Assembly: GCA_001940645.1 (NCBI GenBank)
Contig: MDVS01000020.1
Location: 124,001 to 188,000 of the forward strand
Origin: Candidatus Heimdallarchaeota archaeon LC_3
GTDB lineage: Archaea; Asgardarchaeota; Heimdallarchaeia; Hodarchaeales; LC-3
Reading direction: 5' to 3'
DNA: 64,000 bases
In this document: one piece after another, positions 17,907 to 27,387 of the stretch
Position numbering within the stretch: position 1 is the stretch's first letter
Layout: each line of letters starts with the position of its first letter
Program-made: the position numbers and the translations under genes
Notes under the pieces: generated by a model
Database searches by the model: none
What the model saw: only the letters and a program-made list of their open reading frames with translations
What the model was told of the DNA's origin: nothing

Positions 17907-19081
17907 TTAAAAATCCAGTAAAGCACTTTTAACATCAAATTCTTTTTGTAATTTTGGTTCGAACTCTTTTTTCATTTCATTTATTAATCTAATTTTAGAA
18001 GGATCTAATGATTGCAAAAATGCCAAGTATAAACTAATTAAATCACCAAACAAAGTTGCAGCAATCAAATTCTCTAATAAATTACTGTTATCAAATTCTA
18101 ACAGGTGAATCGTTTTGTCAATATTATCATTTGCAATATTCAAACAGAATTTTACTTTTTCTACAATTTCATCTTGAATACTGTTCCACACCAGTTTTAG
18201 TCACAATAAACTCTAATAACCCTAGATGTTTCATGTTCCCAACCTTAGTAATAGCTATTATGCATTAATTCAGGAAAAACGTCCATATAGGCAATCATCT
18301 TACTGTTTTCGTTTATTTGTCCTTTCCATCTTGTAATTAATGCTAATTCTGAACTAATTATTATTGGAATTTTATTATGAAGCTTGGAAGCTAAATTTTT
18401 TGATAAATTATTTGTGGAAGGTTGATCTGGGCCAAATCTAGTAATAATATTGTTGATAACGTTTCCAATATTTTTTATTTTGTTTGATAACGTAAGAGTA
18501 GGAAATAATTTGTCGAATAATCCAATTATCGTTCCAAAAATTACAGGAAATGCTGCTCGTGGTTGATAACCGCTTGGAAGTTTTATCCATGGTATAGAAT
18601 ATTTCTTAGCAACCTCTTCTATTGTTCCTCCAGATGATAGAAGTATTGTGGAGGCTTGGACTTGTAAAGCCTTATATAAACATGTTAACGTTTCTCTGGT
18701 ATTTCCTGAATAACTAACAGCTATAACTAAGGTGGATAAAGAGACCCATTTTGGAATATGATATCCTCTAATAACTTGAACTGGTGTGGAAAAATTTTCT
18801 TCTCTAGATAAAATGGATGATAAATAATCACCACTTATTGCAGATCCACCCATCCCAATTACTATAATTGAAGAAAATTTTTGTGAATAATTAAGAGTTA
18901 TTTCTTTTTTTCCAATATTTATCTTTTTGGGAATTTTGATAGATGATCCTGTATCAAATGCTTGATTGAACATTGATTCCCAATTTTGAATCCAAGAAAG
19001 TTGATTAGATTGATCCAATTTCTCCATTAATGGTTTATCATCTAATAAATTCATCTTTGCACCATATTTAATCTCAAACAT
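17907..19081 (-). pseudogene. Bifunctional phosphoglucose/phosphomannose isomerase, disrupted
   Basis: Interconverts glucose-6-P or mannose-6-P with fructose-6-P. The N-terminal piece (18245-19081, 278 codons) has the SIS signature VIGMGGSAISGDYLSS, AVSYSGNTRETL and PELMHN. It stops at TAA just where the family continues with the conserved His-Asn region. The C-terminal piece (17907-18191) reads LLENLIAATLFGDLISLYLA then LQSLDPSKIRLINEMK, the family's end, in another frame. Between them (about 18190-18265) there are stops in each frame. At least one frame change plus a stop are needed to join the pieces, so it is a pseudogene or contains sequence errors. Confidence 0.75.
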
Positions 19082-19142
19082 GGGATTTAAAAATTTAAGA
19101 ATGAAATCTTTGACTTTGATTAGAGAAATACAAATTAATAGC

Positions 19143-19916
19143 TCAAAGGTATAGCGAGGATTTATAGTCAGATTGGGTGTCTTGATCAGCTAATTGCCTA
19201 GTACGATTAGCAAAATCCTGCATAGTTTGTTTAATCTTTTCTCCATCATCAAAAAGTGATTTTGTGTCAATGTTCAGATTTTTAATCTTATTTATTGTCT
19301 CGATTAAATGACCAGCCCCGTTTGGGTCAGGGTAATGACTTGTAGTAGAGACTAACAATGCGTATCCATCAATTTCTCGAATAATTGATTCATTTAATAT
19401 TGCTCCACTTAATCCGCCAATATACCCTGTTTGAGGCTTAGGAAGGTTATATTGATCCATTTTCCCTTTAACATCAGGTTCAGCTACTAGATAAACATCG
19501 TTTTTTGGTTCTCCTTGATCTGAAAATCCATCTAGACAAATAACTTCTTCAGCATGTCCAAATTTCGTACCCCAATCTAACACGGCATTAGCCAAAAAAT
19601 AATAAGCCTGAGGAGGAGCAGGAGATTCACCTATTAATACAATTATATCCTGATTGCCTGAAAGATCCCCGTATATTCTATAGGGATATGCTAATATGCC
19701 ATCTAAGAAAACAGCAAGTGGAGGGATAAGTGGAGATCGTAGATAACCGACTACTTCTAAATCAAGAGATTTGATAATATATTTAGCTGCTATAGTCCCA
19801 ACCAATCCAAATCCTGGGAATCCTACAACAATTGTTTTACCAGAGTCTCCGAATGCTGTAGTGTGACAAATACACTGAGCCAAACTTTGTTCGATGTTTG
19901 CTAAACTTTGTTCCAT
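19143..19916 (-). CDS. PAC2-family proteasome-assembly-chaperone-like protein
   Basis: 257 aa. The N-terminus contains TIVVGFPGFGLVGTIAAKYI, the hallmark Gly-rich segment of PAC2 proteins, followed by VGYLRSPLIPPLAVFLDG. Later QTGYIGGLSGAILNESI and SHYPDPNGAGHLIETINKI match the conserved GISGLLL-type and PDP regions. Archaeal members include PbaA/PbaB-like proteasome chaperones and others without proven function. The C-terminal 40 residues are helical and charged, as in the family. Monocistronic, divergent from agmatinase. Confidence 0.87.
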   Translation of the reverse strand: MEQSLANIEQSLAQCICHTTAFGDSGKTIVVGFPGFGLVGTIAAKYIIKSLDLEVVGYLRSPLIPPLAVFLDGILAYPYRIYGDLSGNQDIIVLIGESPAPPQAYYFLANAVLDWGTKFGHAEEVICLDGFSDQGEPKNDVYLVAEPDVKGKMDQYNLPKPQTGYIGGLSGAILNESIIREIDGYALLVSTTSHYPDPNGAGHLIETINKIKNLNIDTKSLFDDGEKIKQTMQDFANRTRQLADQDTQSDYKSSLYL

Positions 19917-20054
19917 AGCACATCTCCTTCTTTTTTCTTAATAACAATTGAAACTAATAAGTACTCTATTATAAAATTATAGAAAATATTCTTTTTTAAT
20001 ATAATTATACTATTAATTATCTCTATTTAATTATTTTATTGGTGATAATTCTTT

Positions 20055-20975
20055 ATGATAAAGTTACCAGTAAACGCATCTGAATTACTAGATATTTTAA
20101 CAAATAATTTGTCTTTAAATGGCCAAAATGCTTTTGGTGGGTTCCAAAATACCGTTGAATTGTCTGATTATGTTATTTTTGGTGCACCATTAGATGATAC
20201 ACCGTCTTATCGTCCCGGATGTGGAAAGGGACCAAAATTTATTAGAGAATCAGCAATAAATATTGAAACGACAAATATTTTCAACTGGGAAGATCTAGAA
20301 AATATCAAATATCACGATGCTGGGGATTTCAATTGGCCTGAAACCCTTGAAACTGTAAAAAAGGTACAGGAAATTCAACACATTGTTGATTCAATAAAAA
20401 ATGTTGGTAAAATTCCTATAACAATTGGTGGTGAACACACTGTTATGGTGGGATCAAGAAATGCGTTTAAAGATTGTTTATATATAATTTTTGATGCCCA
20501 TGCAGATTTAAGAAGTAAATATCAAAATAACCCATATTCACATGCATGTGCAAGTAGGAGACTATTAGATGAAAGCTATGTTGATCCTCAACAATTATAC
20601 CAGATAGGAATAAGAGCACTATGTCCTGAGGAAGTAAAATTTATAAAAGAAAATAACATAAAGCAAATATTAGCTCCTAAATTTACAGCAGATACTGTAA
20701 GAAACGTCATCAAAGAGATCAATGATATTGGTTCAAGTTATAAGGGTATTTATTTGTCAATTGATACAGATGGTTTTGATCCTGCTTTTGCACCAGGTGT
20801 GGGTACGCCAGAACCCTTTGGTATTAATCCAAATGATGTATTAACATTGTTAAACGAAATGGAAGTTCCTGTAAAGGGAATGGATATTAACGAATTTAAT
20901 CCAAGTCAAGACGCTGGAGGGATTACTTCAGTGCTTTGTGCTAAGCTAATATTATATATTCTAACCAAATCATAG
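20055..20975 (+). CDS. speB: Agmatinase / ureohydrolase
   Basis: Mn-dependent ureohydrolase, most likely agmatine to putrescine plus urea. Metal ligands are visible: His in GGEH (125-128), Asp/His/Asp in DAHAD (147-151), and the two Asp of SIDTDGFD (235-242), followed by PAFAPGVGTPEPFG typical of agmatinases. Canonical members have DIDxxDP here, so the Thr/Gly are slightly unusual but the ligand positions are kept. 306 aa is normal. The product would feed polyamine synthesis, which supplies deoxyhypusine synthase encoded nearby. Arginase or other guanidino substrates cannot be excluded. Confidence 0.88.
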   Translation: MIKLPVNASELLDILTNNLSLNGQNAFGGFQNTVELSDYVIFGAPLDDTPSYRPGCGKGPKFIRESAINIETTNIFNWEDLENIKYHDAGDFNWPETLETVKKVQEIQHIVDSIKNVGKIPITIGGEHTVMVGSRNAFKDCLYIIFDAHADLRSKYQNNPYSHACASRRLLDESYVDPQQLYQIGIRALCPEEVKFIKENNIKQILAPKFTADTVRNVIKEINDIGSSYKGIYLSIDTDGFDPAFAPGVGTPEPFGINPNDVLTLLNEMEVPVKGMDINEFNPSQDAGGITSVLCAKLILYILTKS

Positions 20976-21106
20976 AAGAAAAATAAGAATTATTACTTGG
21001 AAAGGATATAAATTGCTTCAGTCTTGTTGTAAATGAAATTATTTATTAAAATATGAGTGAAAAAACATTTCAAAGAAAAAGAGGTCATTTTTTAAAATAC
21101 CTTGTT

Positions 21107-21123
21107 AAATATATATTTAAATA
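21107..21123 (+). promoter_or_regulatory. Possible TATA region
   Basis: An AT run of TATATATTTAAATA type about 75-95 bases upstream of the membrane/zinc-ribbon gene. Pattern only. Confidence 0.25.
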
Positions 21124-21187
21124 CTTTGCTAAGAGATTGATTTTATAGAATAAGAACAACTAATTTATTAATTTTTAATTATCAAGA

Positions 21188-22018
21188 ATGGAATGTCCAA
21201 GAATGGGAAAAGCATTATTTATAGTAAGTCTGATAATCATGATTGTTGCTGGAGGAGCTCTTGTTTTAGGTTTTGTGAACGTTTTACCCTCACAACAATT
21301 CCAAGATCCAAACGAGAGTGCAACTTTTTCAGGATCACAAACAACAATTTCTTTATTTACAGGGAATCAAGTTGCTTATAATCCGATTTATAATGAAATT
21401 AAAGTAGAATTATTTTTAATAGCAAGCAGTGATGCAGAATTAACTATAACAGTATTCATAGAAGAAAATACTGGATCAAGTTTAAATATTGACAAAAATG
21501 TTCAAGTTTTCGCTGACAATCAAGTAAATATTGTTTTTTCAATTTATGCAGTTGATGTGTTCCCAGCTTTATTAGGTCCTAGTTACAAATTAACTGGGGA
21601 TTCAATTAATGTTGATCTATTAGTTACAAAAACCGATGGGGGAAGTGTGTCTGTCTCTTATGTCGCTAAGGCAAGCTTGTATTGGAAAATATTTATTCCT
21701 ATTAGTATATTATTAACTATGGTCGGTGTAGTTGCTTTGATCATTGCTTTTGCAACCAAGTCAAGAGGACCAAAAGTTGGAAAGCCATTGAAATATCAAG
21801 CTGCAGTGTTTGAACCAACTTTAAGTGAATCATCTCAACAATTTGGAGGGCGAAGTTCCTCAAGCAAAAAAATTAAAGATAAAAAAGCTAAACAAAGTAA
21901 ATCAAATAAGCGAACCCGTGGGCCACAAGTAACAAGCTCAGCTGATCGATGTAAACAGTGTTCAAAACCTGTACCAAAACAAGCTCAATATTGCCCACAT
22001 TGTTACGCAAGACAATAA
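21188..22018 (+). CDS. Membrane protein with external domain and C-terminal zinc ribbon
   Basis: 276 aa. An N-terminal membrane anchor (about residues 8-30) is followed by an extracytoplasmic strand-rich domain of about 130 residues with many Ser, Thr and Asn. A second helix (about 168-192) comes next, then a Lys/Ser-rich linker and a C-terminal CKQC...CPHC zinc ribbon on the cytoplasmic side. The layout suggests a sensor- or scaffold-like protein; no known family is recognised. The start could be ATG 21188 or ATG 21203 (MGKALF), the latter giving a cleaner anchor. Confidence 0.75.
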   Translation: MECPRMGKALFIVSLIIMIVAGGALVLGFVNVLPSQQFQDPNESATFSGSQTTISLFTGNQVAYNPIYNEIKVELFLIASSDAELTITVFIEENTGSSLNIDKNVQVFADNQVNIVFSIYAVDVFPALLGPSYKLTGDSINVDLLVTKTDGGSVSVSYVAKASLYWKIFIPISILLTMVGVVALIIAFATKSRGPKVGKPLKYQAAVFEPTLSESSQQFGGRSSSSKKIKDKKAKQSKSNKRTRGPQVTSSADRCKQCSKPVPKQAQYCPHCYARQ

Positions 22019-22044
22019 AAATTCTCTCTCTTTTTTCTTTTTCT

Positions 22045-22956
22045 TTAAATTTTAAATAGTTCACTTATAATCGGTAGAATAATAGTTACATCAATTACAA
22101 CTGTTACAAAATCCGCAGCAGCTTCAATTTTTCCCCATGAAATTGCTTCATTTAATGAAGCCCCACTTAATCCTCCATGTTCTGGACGATCCATTGTGAA
22201 CTGAACTGCTTTAGTTAGTTCCCTTCCTGATAATAACATACCTTGAAATAAATAGTTCTTAGGAACTCCTCCGCCTAATACAATTGCTGATGTTTTTTTC
22301 TGATCGAAACATAAAGAACTAAATTTTTTTAGTTCCAATATAATATCCACATTAAATTGGGGATGAAATTCTCTAAAAGTCATTATATGAACACCTAACA
22401 TAGAATCAGTTATTGCAGGACAGTATACAGGTACATTCTTTCTATTACAAATTCCAAGAATAGACCTTTCACTTCTATCTTTTCCTAGGTCAAATAAAAA
22501 ATCAGGAACAGAGATATTAATTTGATTAGAAGCTGATGAAGGGTAATTCTTTTCCAAAAAATCATGAATGCTTTTTTCCATGACTTCAAAACCTTCATCT
22601 AACGCAACCATATCATAAATTCTATTAATACCGTTTTTACGAAGTTCTTCATCAGATTTATTATGATCAACAGGTGTATGTTTATAACCAAGATCCTCTA
22701 AATAATCATGGGTTAACATTGCTCCAGTTGTCACAACTCCAGTGATCCTACCAGAAGATATTATATCAACCAAAAATTTTTGTTGACCCGCTGGTATCAA
22801 CGCACCCGATAGACTTAAAAAAACTGAAATATCTAAATCATCAACCATATCTTTTATCACCTTACAAGCTTTACCAAATGAACCTGCTGTAAATCCAGAA
22901 TGGTTATATTCGTTAATAAGATTATCAATAGATTTTTGAGAAATATCCTTCACCAT
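22045..22956 (-). CDS. dys: Deoxyhypusine synthase
   Basis: Transfers the aminobutyl group of spermidine to a lysine of aIF5A, using NAD. The C-terminal active-site segment GGLSGASLNEAISWGKI contains the catalytic Lys (K276) in SWGK. Other family landmarks are LSLSGALIPAGQQ, GVVTTGAMLTHDYLEDLG, ITDSMLGVH and VLGGGVPKNY. The canonical DSGAKPDEA is here LSGASLNEA, a normal archaeal variation. 303 aa is full length. Convergent with the membrane protein at 21188. Its presence implies hypusinated aIF5A and a polyamine donor. Confidence 0.93.
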   Translation of the reverse strand: MVKDISQKSIDNLINEYNHSGFTAGSFGKACKVIKDMVDDLDISVFLSLSGALIPAGQQKFLVDIISSGRITGVVTTGAMLTHDYLEDLGYKHTPVDHNKSDEELRKNGINRIYDMVALDEGFEVMEKSIHDFLEKNYPSSASNQINISVPDFLFDLGKDRSERSILGICNRKNVPVYCPAITDSMLGVHIMTFREFHPQFNVDIILELKKFSSLCFDQKKTSAIVLGGGVPKNYLFQGMLLSGRELTKAVQFTMDRPEHGGLSGASLNEAISWGKIEAAADFVTVVIDVTIILPIISELFKI

Positions 22957-23392
22957 TTTATATGTTGAACTAATAAATAGATATTTTATTTAGTTTCTTA
23001 TGATTTAGAAAACAAAAAAATAATCTATGGATTGAGCTATGTAAAATATCAACATAAATTTCTAAATTAATATTTTTATGTAACATTTTAAGTTTTAATT
23101 TAAAATTCACTTTTAATGAGAGATTAATTTCTTTTGAGATTAATTTGATTTAGAAATATTAAGATTTCGCTTGCTAAACTATTTTCATCTTTGAGATGCC
23201 TGCTTAACTGATTACCCATAAATTTAATAGGATAAATTTCATTAATTAAGGATTAAATTGTAATTTCTCTGGTTATATTTTAAACGATAATTGAACCAAA
23301 TTTTCTTAATTCATTTTTATTCTTTAGATTAATTAATTAATAATACCTTTTAAATTAAAAATATTCTTCATTAAAGGAAAATAGGGTTTTAG
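22957..23392. other. Intergenic region without visible gene
   Basis: 436 bases between divergent dys and the ADP-dependent kinase. Very AT-rich, with several TTAATTAA-like stretches and no open frame or dyad that stands out. It presumably carries both promoters. Confidence 0.5.
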
Positions 23393-24862
23393 ATGCCTTA
23401 CACAAATATTTGGACCAAGAAATTACAAAATAGTATCAATCAAGTGAATTCTGCACGTGGGGTATTTGTAGGGTATAATGCATGTATTGATTTTTTAGAA
23501 TACCTTGATCATCAGAGTTTGGAACAAATTTACCTCAATGAAATATCTTCTGATGTTTTATTTAATAGTCTTCAGAAAGATTATCCCGAAAAAATCGAAA
23601 ATACAGATGATTTTTTAATATCTCTGATTAAATCTATATCTAGTGGAAAGGCTAAACAAATTCCAACTTACAATAGTGAAAAAATGATTAAATGGTTTAA
23701 TAGAGTATTTGAAGAAGCAGATGAACATCGTATGGGGGGTCAAAGTGGGATAATTGCTAATCTATTAGGAAAGCTGGGAGTGAGTACTATTGTTTATATT
23801 CCAAATCTGTCCCATGTTCAAGCAAGAAGATTTTACAAACAAAATATACTTTTTCCAGTAATAAATGAGGATTTAGGACCAATCACTCTACGAAATATCA
23901 CCAAATGTGGGCAAGAAAACGTTTTAACAAAAATAAATTGGATATTCGAATTTGAAGAAGGTCTTAGTTTTCCAATTGAAAAATTATCAGAATTTATAAC
24001 TGCACCCCGATCAAATCGATTAATAATTGCAGACCGTCCAAAAGGATTAGTACCGGGATTTTCAGATGAATTAGAGTTTTACTTACCTGAGTTAGGTTCA
24101 TTAGTAGAACGTGCCATTCTTTCTGGCTATCAGTATCTAACAGATGATAATGTAGACTTTTGGTTGGATCGCGAACAAAAGTTATTAAGAAAATTTGTTT
24201 CAAGAAATCCTAATCTGCGTCTTCATTTAGAATTTGCATCCATAAGCAATGAAAAAGTAAGAAAAGCCATTATTGATAAATTAAGATTACATGTTCATAG
24301 TTTAGGTTGTAATGAGGTTGAATTAAGAGCAATCCTTCATGATTTAGGGGAATATGATATAGAAAAAGCAATATTGGAAAAAGAATCAGTTGAAACATTA
24401 TATGAGGGAGTAAACCGAGTTAAGGAGATACTTGATATACCACGATTACATTTACACACATTATCTTACCATATTATTTTTATTGACCCAAATTATTGTG
24501 CAAACGTTACATTAGACTCAATACAAAATGCTGCTCTCTATTCTTCTCTTATAGGAACAGCTAAGACATTAATAGGTGAATTTTCCTCAAAAAATATTAA
24601 AGAATTTGAAATCAAATTAGCAACACAATTTCCAATATCCTATAACGGAATAAAAGCATTAGAACAAATAGCAACAAAGTTAAAAAAAGAAGGAGAAATA
24701 ACTAATATTAAAGAATATCTTTCTAATGGAATAATAAAAGAGAAAAAGACTTGGAAGCTTGTTATTCCAACACAATTAACACCTGCCTATCAAATGAAAT
24801 CTACAGTCGGATTAGGAGATAGTATTTCATCAACAGCCTTTATTTTTGACTGTAAGGATTAA
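23393..24862 (+). CDS. ADP-dependent phosphofructokinase/glucokinase family sugar kinase
   Basis: 489 aa, ribokinase-superfamily enzyme using ADP as phosphoryl donor, characteristic of archaeal glycolysis. Visible: N-terminal VFVGYNACIDFLEYLD, MGGQSGIIANLLGKLG (substrate-domain glycines), ADRPKGLVPGF, LHLEFASISN, GCNEVELRAIL (the NExE metal motif) and the C-terminal catalytic GLGD (473-476). Glucokinase and phosphofructokinase activities cannot be separated by eye, and bifunctional members exist. The ATG at 23393 follows an AAAGGAAA stretch. Immediately downstream is a phosphofructokinase of a different superfamily. Confidence 0.88.
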   Translation: MPYTNIWTKKLQNSINQVNSARGVFVGYNACIDFLEYLDHQSLEQIYLNEISSDVLFNSLQKDYPEKIENTDDFLISLIKSISSGKAKQIPTYNSEKMIKWFNRVFEEADEHRMGGQSGIIANLLGKLGVSTIVYIPNLSHVQARRFYKQNILFPVINEDLGPITLRNITKCGQENVLTKINWIFEFEEGLSFPIEKLSEFITAPRSNRLIIADRPKGLVPGFSDELEFYLPELGSLVERAILSGYQYLTDDNVDFWLDREQKLLRKFVSRNPNLRLHLEFASISNEKVRKAIIDKLRLHVHSLGCNEVELRAILHDLGEYDIEKAILEKESVETLYEGVNRVKEILDIPRLHLHTLSYHIIFIDPNYCANVTLDSIQNAALYSSLIGTAKTLIGEFSSKNIKEFEIKLATQFPISYNGIKALEQIATKLKKEGEITNIKEYLSNGIIKEKKTWKLVIPTQLTPAYQMKSTVGLGDSISSTAFIFDCKD

Positions 24863-25108
24863 CATAATGGTTTTAATCTAATTGCAATTGACCAGAATAA
24901 AAAAAAATAAGCTATTTCCAAAAATTATACTAAAACAGTTTCTAAATTCTTTTTATAACAAAAATAGATGAATTTGAGTTCAGGATTGATATTTTTGATA
25001 AATAGACGAAAAAACCTAAATTAAAAGAAAAGATACAAAAAATTAACATATTAAAAAATTAGAGTATATTAATTTCCAGAAAGAAAGAATTTACGGAATT
25101 AAAACGCA

Positions 25109-26293
25109 TTGAAAATTGGAATATTAACTGGTGGTGGAGATTGTCCGGGGTTAAATTCTGTTATATACGGAATTATGTTAAAGGCCTTTAATTCAGGTCA
25201 TGAAATAATCGGCATAGAAAAGGGTTGGAAAGGATTTCTAGATAATATTAAACAACCTTTAATTCCAGCAGAACATGATGATTTGCATATAGTCGGGGGA
25301 ACTATCCTTTTTACTAGTCGAACTAATCCATATGAAAATATTTTAAAAATTAAAGACAAAATTGCTAGGGAAGAAAAAATCAAAGAAAAAGCTATAGACC
25401 TAGCAGCTCATTTCAAAATATTAGGAATTGACGCATTGATTGTAATTGGCGGAGATGACACTTTAGGGGTAGCTGCCTCAATTTATAAACACACTCATGC
25501 TAATATTATCGGAGTACCTAAAACAATTGATAATGATTTATCAGGAACAGACTACACCTTTGGATTTTGGTCAGCAGTCCAGTTAGCAACAAATACAATT
25601 GACAACCTACAAACAACCGCTTATTCACATCAACGAACATTTGTTGTAGAAATTATGGGTCGGGATGCAGGATGGTTGACTGCGATGAGCGGTGTTTCTA
25701 GTGGTGCTGACGTTATTTTAATCCCTGAAGAGAAATTTGATTTGGAACATGATATTGTTAATGTTTTAAAAGAAAGAATCAACTCTGGATATATTAAACA
25801 TATTATAGCATGTTCTGAGGGTGCAACTCCAACAGATGAATCATTAAAAAGAGATTTCAAAACAATATCTAAAGAAACTATTGGTAATCTACCAAAAGAT
25901 GTATTTGGAAACCCTCTTCTTGCTAAATTAAAAATTGCCAAAATAATTGTTGATGAATTAACTTCTCGAACTGATTTACTAGAACTGTGTAAAGAAAAAG
26001 GAGTAGAATTTGAAGTAAGAGATGTGGTTCTCGGACACACCATGAGAGCAGGAAGTCCGAATGCATTTGATCGATTTCAAGGATTTCGCCTTGGAATGCA
26101 TGCTGCTCAATTAGTGGAGGAAAATTTATTTGGAAAAATGGTTGCAATACGAGGAGATAGCATAAGAGCTATTGATTTAACTGAAGGTATACAGAAACGG
26201 CTTATTGCAAATCCATCGGATATTATTGATATGATGAATTTAATAACATCTGTAAAATATCGTTCCAAAGACAAAAATAAAAACACGATTTAA
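25109..26293 (+). CDS. pfkA: 6-phosphofructokinase, PPi-type signature
   Basis: 394 aa PfkA-family enzyme phosphorylating fructose-6-P. The first loop is GGGDCPGLN. The donor-site positions read GGDD (114-117) and PKTIDND (137-143). In the family, Asp and Lys here mark pyrophosphate users, whereas ATP enzymes have GGDG and PGTIDND. MGRDAGWL (about 183) is the sugar-phosphate loop. PPi use would make the step reversible. Starts with TTG at 25109. A remnant of a second pfkA 3' end follows directly. Donor choice is inferred from these two positions only. Confidence 0.9.
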   Translation: MKIGILTGGGDCPGLNSVIYGIMLKAFNSGHEIIGIEKGWKGFLDNIKQPLIPAEHDDLHIVGGTILFTSRTNPYENILKIKDKIAREEKIKEKAIDLAAHFKILGIDALIVIGGDDTLGVAASIYKHTHANIIGVPKTIDNDLSGTDYTFGFWSAVQLATNTIDNLQTTAYSHQRTFVVEIMGRDAGWLTAMSGVSSGADVILIPEEKFDLEHDIVNVLKERINSGYIKHIIACSEGATPTDESLKRDFKTISKETIGNLPKDVFGNPLLAKLKIAKIIVDELTSRTDLLELCKEKGVEFEVRDVVLGHTMRAGSPNAFDRFQGFRLGMHAAQLVEENLFGKMVAIRGDSIRAIDLTEGIQKRLIANPSDIIDMMNLITSVKYRSKDKNKNTI

Positions 26294-26487
26294 GATTAGG
26301 GATGCATGCTGGAAAACTAATTGACAACAATGAATGCTGGAAAATGGTTACCATTAGTAGAGATGAAAGTAAATCAGTTGATTTAACTGAAGGAGCTCAA
26401 AAAAAGCTTATCGGACATAAATCTGATGTAATTGAATTATTGAGTCTCATGACTTTTGTTAAATATTTATCTAAAAATCCGAAGTAA
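26293..26487 (+). pseudogene. 3' remnant of a duplicated phosphofructokinase gene
   Basis: Reads RLGMHAGKLIDNNECWKMV then SVDLTEGAQKKLIGHKSDVI, colinear with the end of the adjacent pfkA (RLGMHAAQLVEENLFGKMV, AIDLTEGIQKRLIANPSDII). It starts abruptly right after the pfkA stop codon. A diverged tandem copy seems to have lost all but its last 60 codons. No start or ribosome-binding site is visible. Confidence 0.75.
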
Positions 26488-26509
26488 ATTAAATATTGGT
26501 TATAAAATC

Positions 26510-27364
26510 ATGACCATTTCGTTAGAAGATAAACTTATTTTAATCACTGGAGCGACAAGTGGAATTGGTGAAGCTACTGCCATTGAACTATCAAAATTCA
26601 ATCCAACACTGATACTGTTAGGAAAAAATTCAAAAAAAGGAGAAAAAGTTTCAGAAAAAATTAGAAAAATTTCAGAAAACAAAAAAATTGATTTTTTTAA
26701 TGTAAATCTTTCTTCTCAAACAGAAATTCGTAATTTTGCAAAGAAATATAATGAAAAATATGACAGACTAGATATTCTAATTAATAATGCAGGAATCAAT
26801 GCATTTAGGAGACAAATCACAGAGGATGGTATTGAAAGAATATTTGCTGTAAACCACCTAGCATACTTTCTCTTAACAAATTTACTACTGGACACTATTA
26901 GAAAAAACCCTCCTGTTAAAATAATTAATGTATCTTCAGGTGCACATTGGGGGAGTACCATAAATTTCGAGGATATTAACTATAAAAAAACTCGATTTAA
27001 TGGATGGAAAGTATACGGACAATCTAAACTAGCCAATATTATGTTTACGTATTCACTAGCAGAGAGATTAAAAGATACGGGAGTAACAGTAAATTGTTTA
27101 CATCCAGGACAGGTTAGAACAAACATTGTTAAATTATATGGACTTGGAAAATTTTGGAGATATAATCCCTTTAATTTCTCTGCTACCGAAAGTGCGTTGA
27201 ATGGACCTGTTTTTTTAGCTATGTCAAAAAAAGTAGAAAATGTAACTGGAAAATATTTTTATGATAAAAAAGAGAGAAGAACATCTCCTATATCAAAAAA
27301 TAAAGAAGTTCAGGAAAAATTATGGAAGATGTGTGAACAAATGACAGAATTAAAAAATAATTAA
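26510..27364 (+). CDS. Short-chain dehydrogenase/reductase
   Basis: About 284 aa, retinol-dehydrogenase-like SDR. The NAD(P) motif is TGATSGIGEA, followed by NNAG (ILINNAGINAF), the catalytic Ser in NVSSGAHWG and Tyr/Lys in YGQSKLA, then CLHPGQVRTNI. The substrate is unknown; this subclass often acts on lipids or retinoid-like alcohols. The start is ATG 26510 (MTISLEDK), which directly precedes the nucleotide-binding strand; the frame is open 18 codons further up, overlapping the pfkA remnant. Confidence 0.88.
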   Translation: MTISLEDKLILITGATSGIGEATAIELSKFNPTLILLGKNSKKGEKVSEKIRKISENKKIDFFNVNLSSQTEIRNFAKKYNEKYDRLDILINNAGINAFRRQITEDGIERIFAVNHLAYFLLTNLLLDTIRKNPPVKIINVSSGAHWGSTINFEDINYKKTRFNGWKVYGQSKLANIMFTYSLAERLKDTGVTVNCLHPGQVRTNIVKLYGLGKFWRYNPFNFSATESALNGPVFLAMSKKVENVTGKYFYDKKERRTSPISKNKEVQEKLWKMCEQMTELKNN

Positions 27365-27387
27365 TGAAATTAAAACAATTTAAAGTA

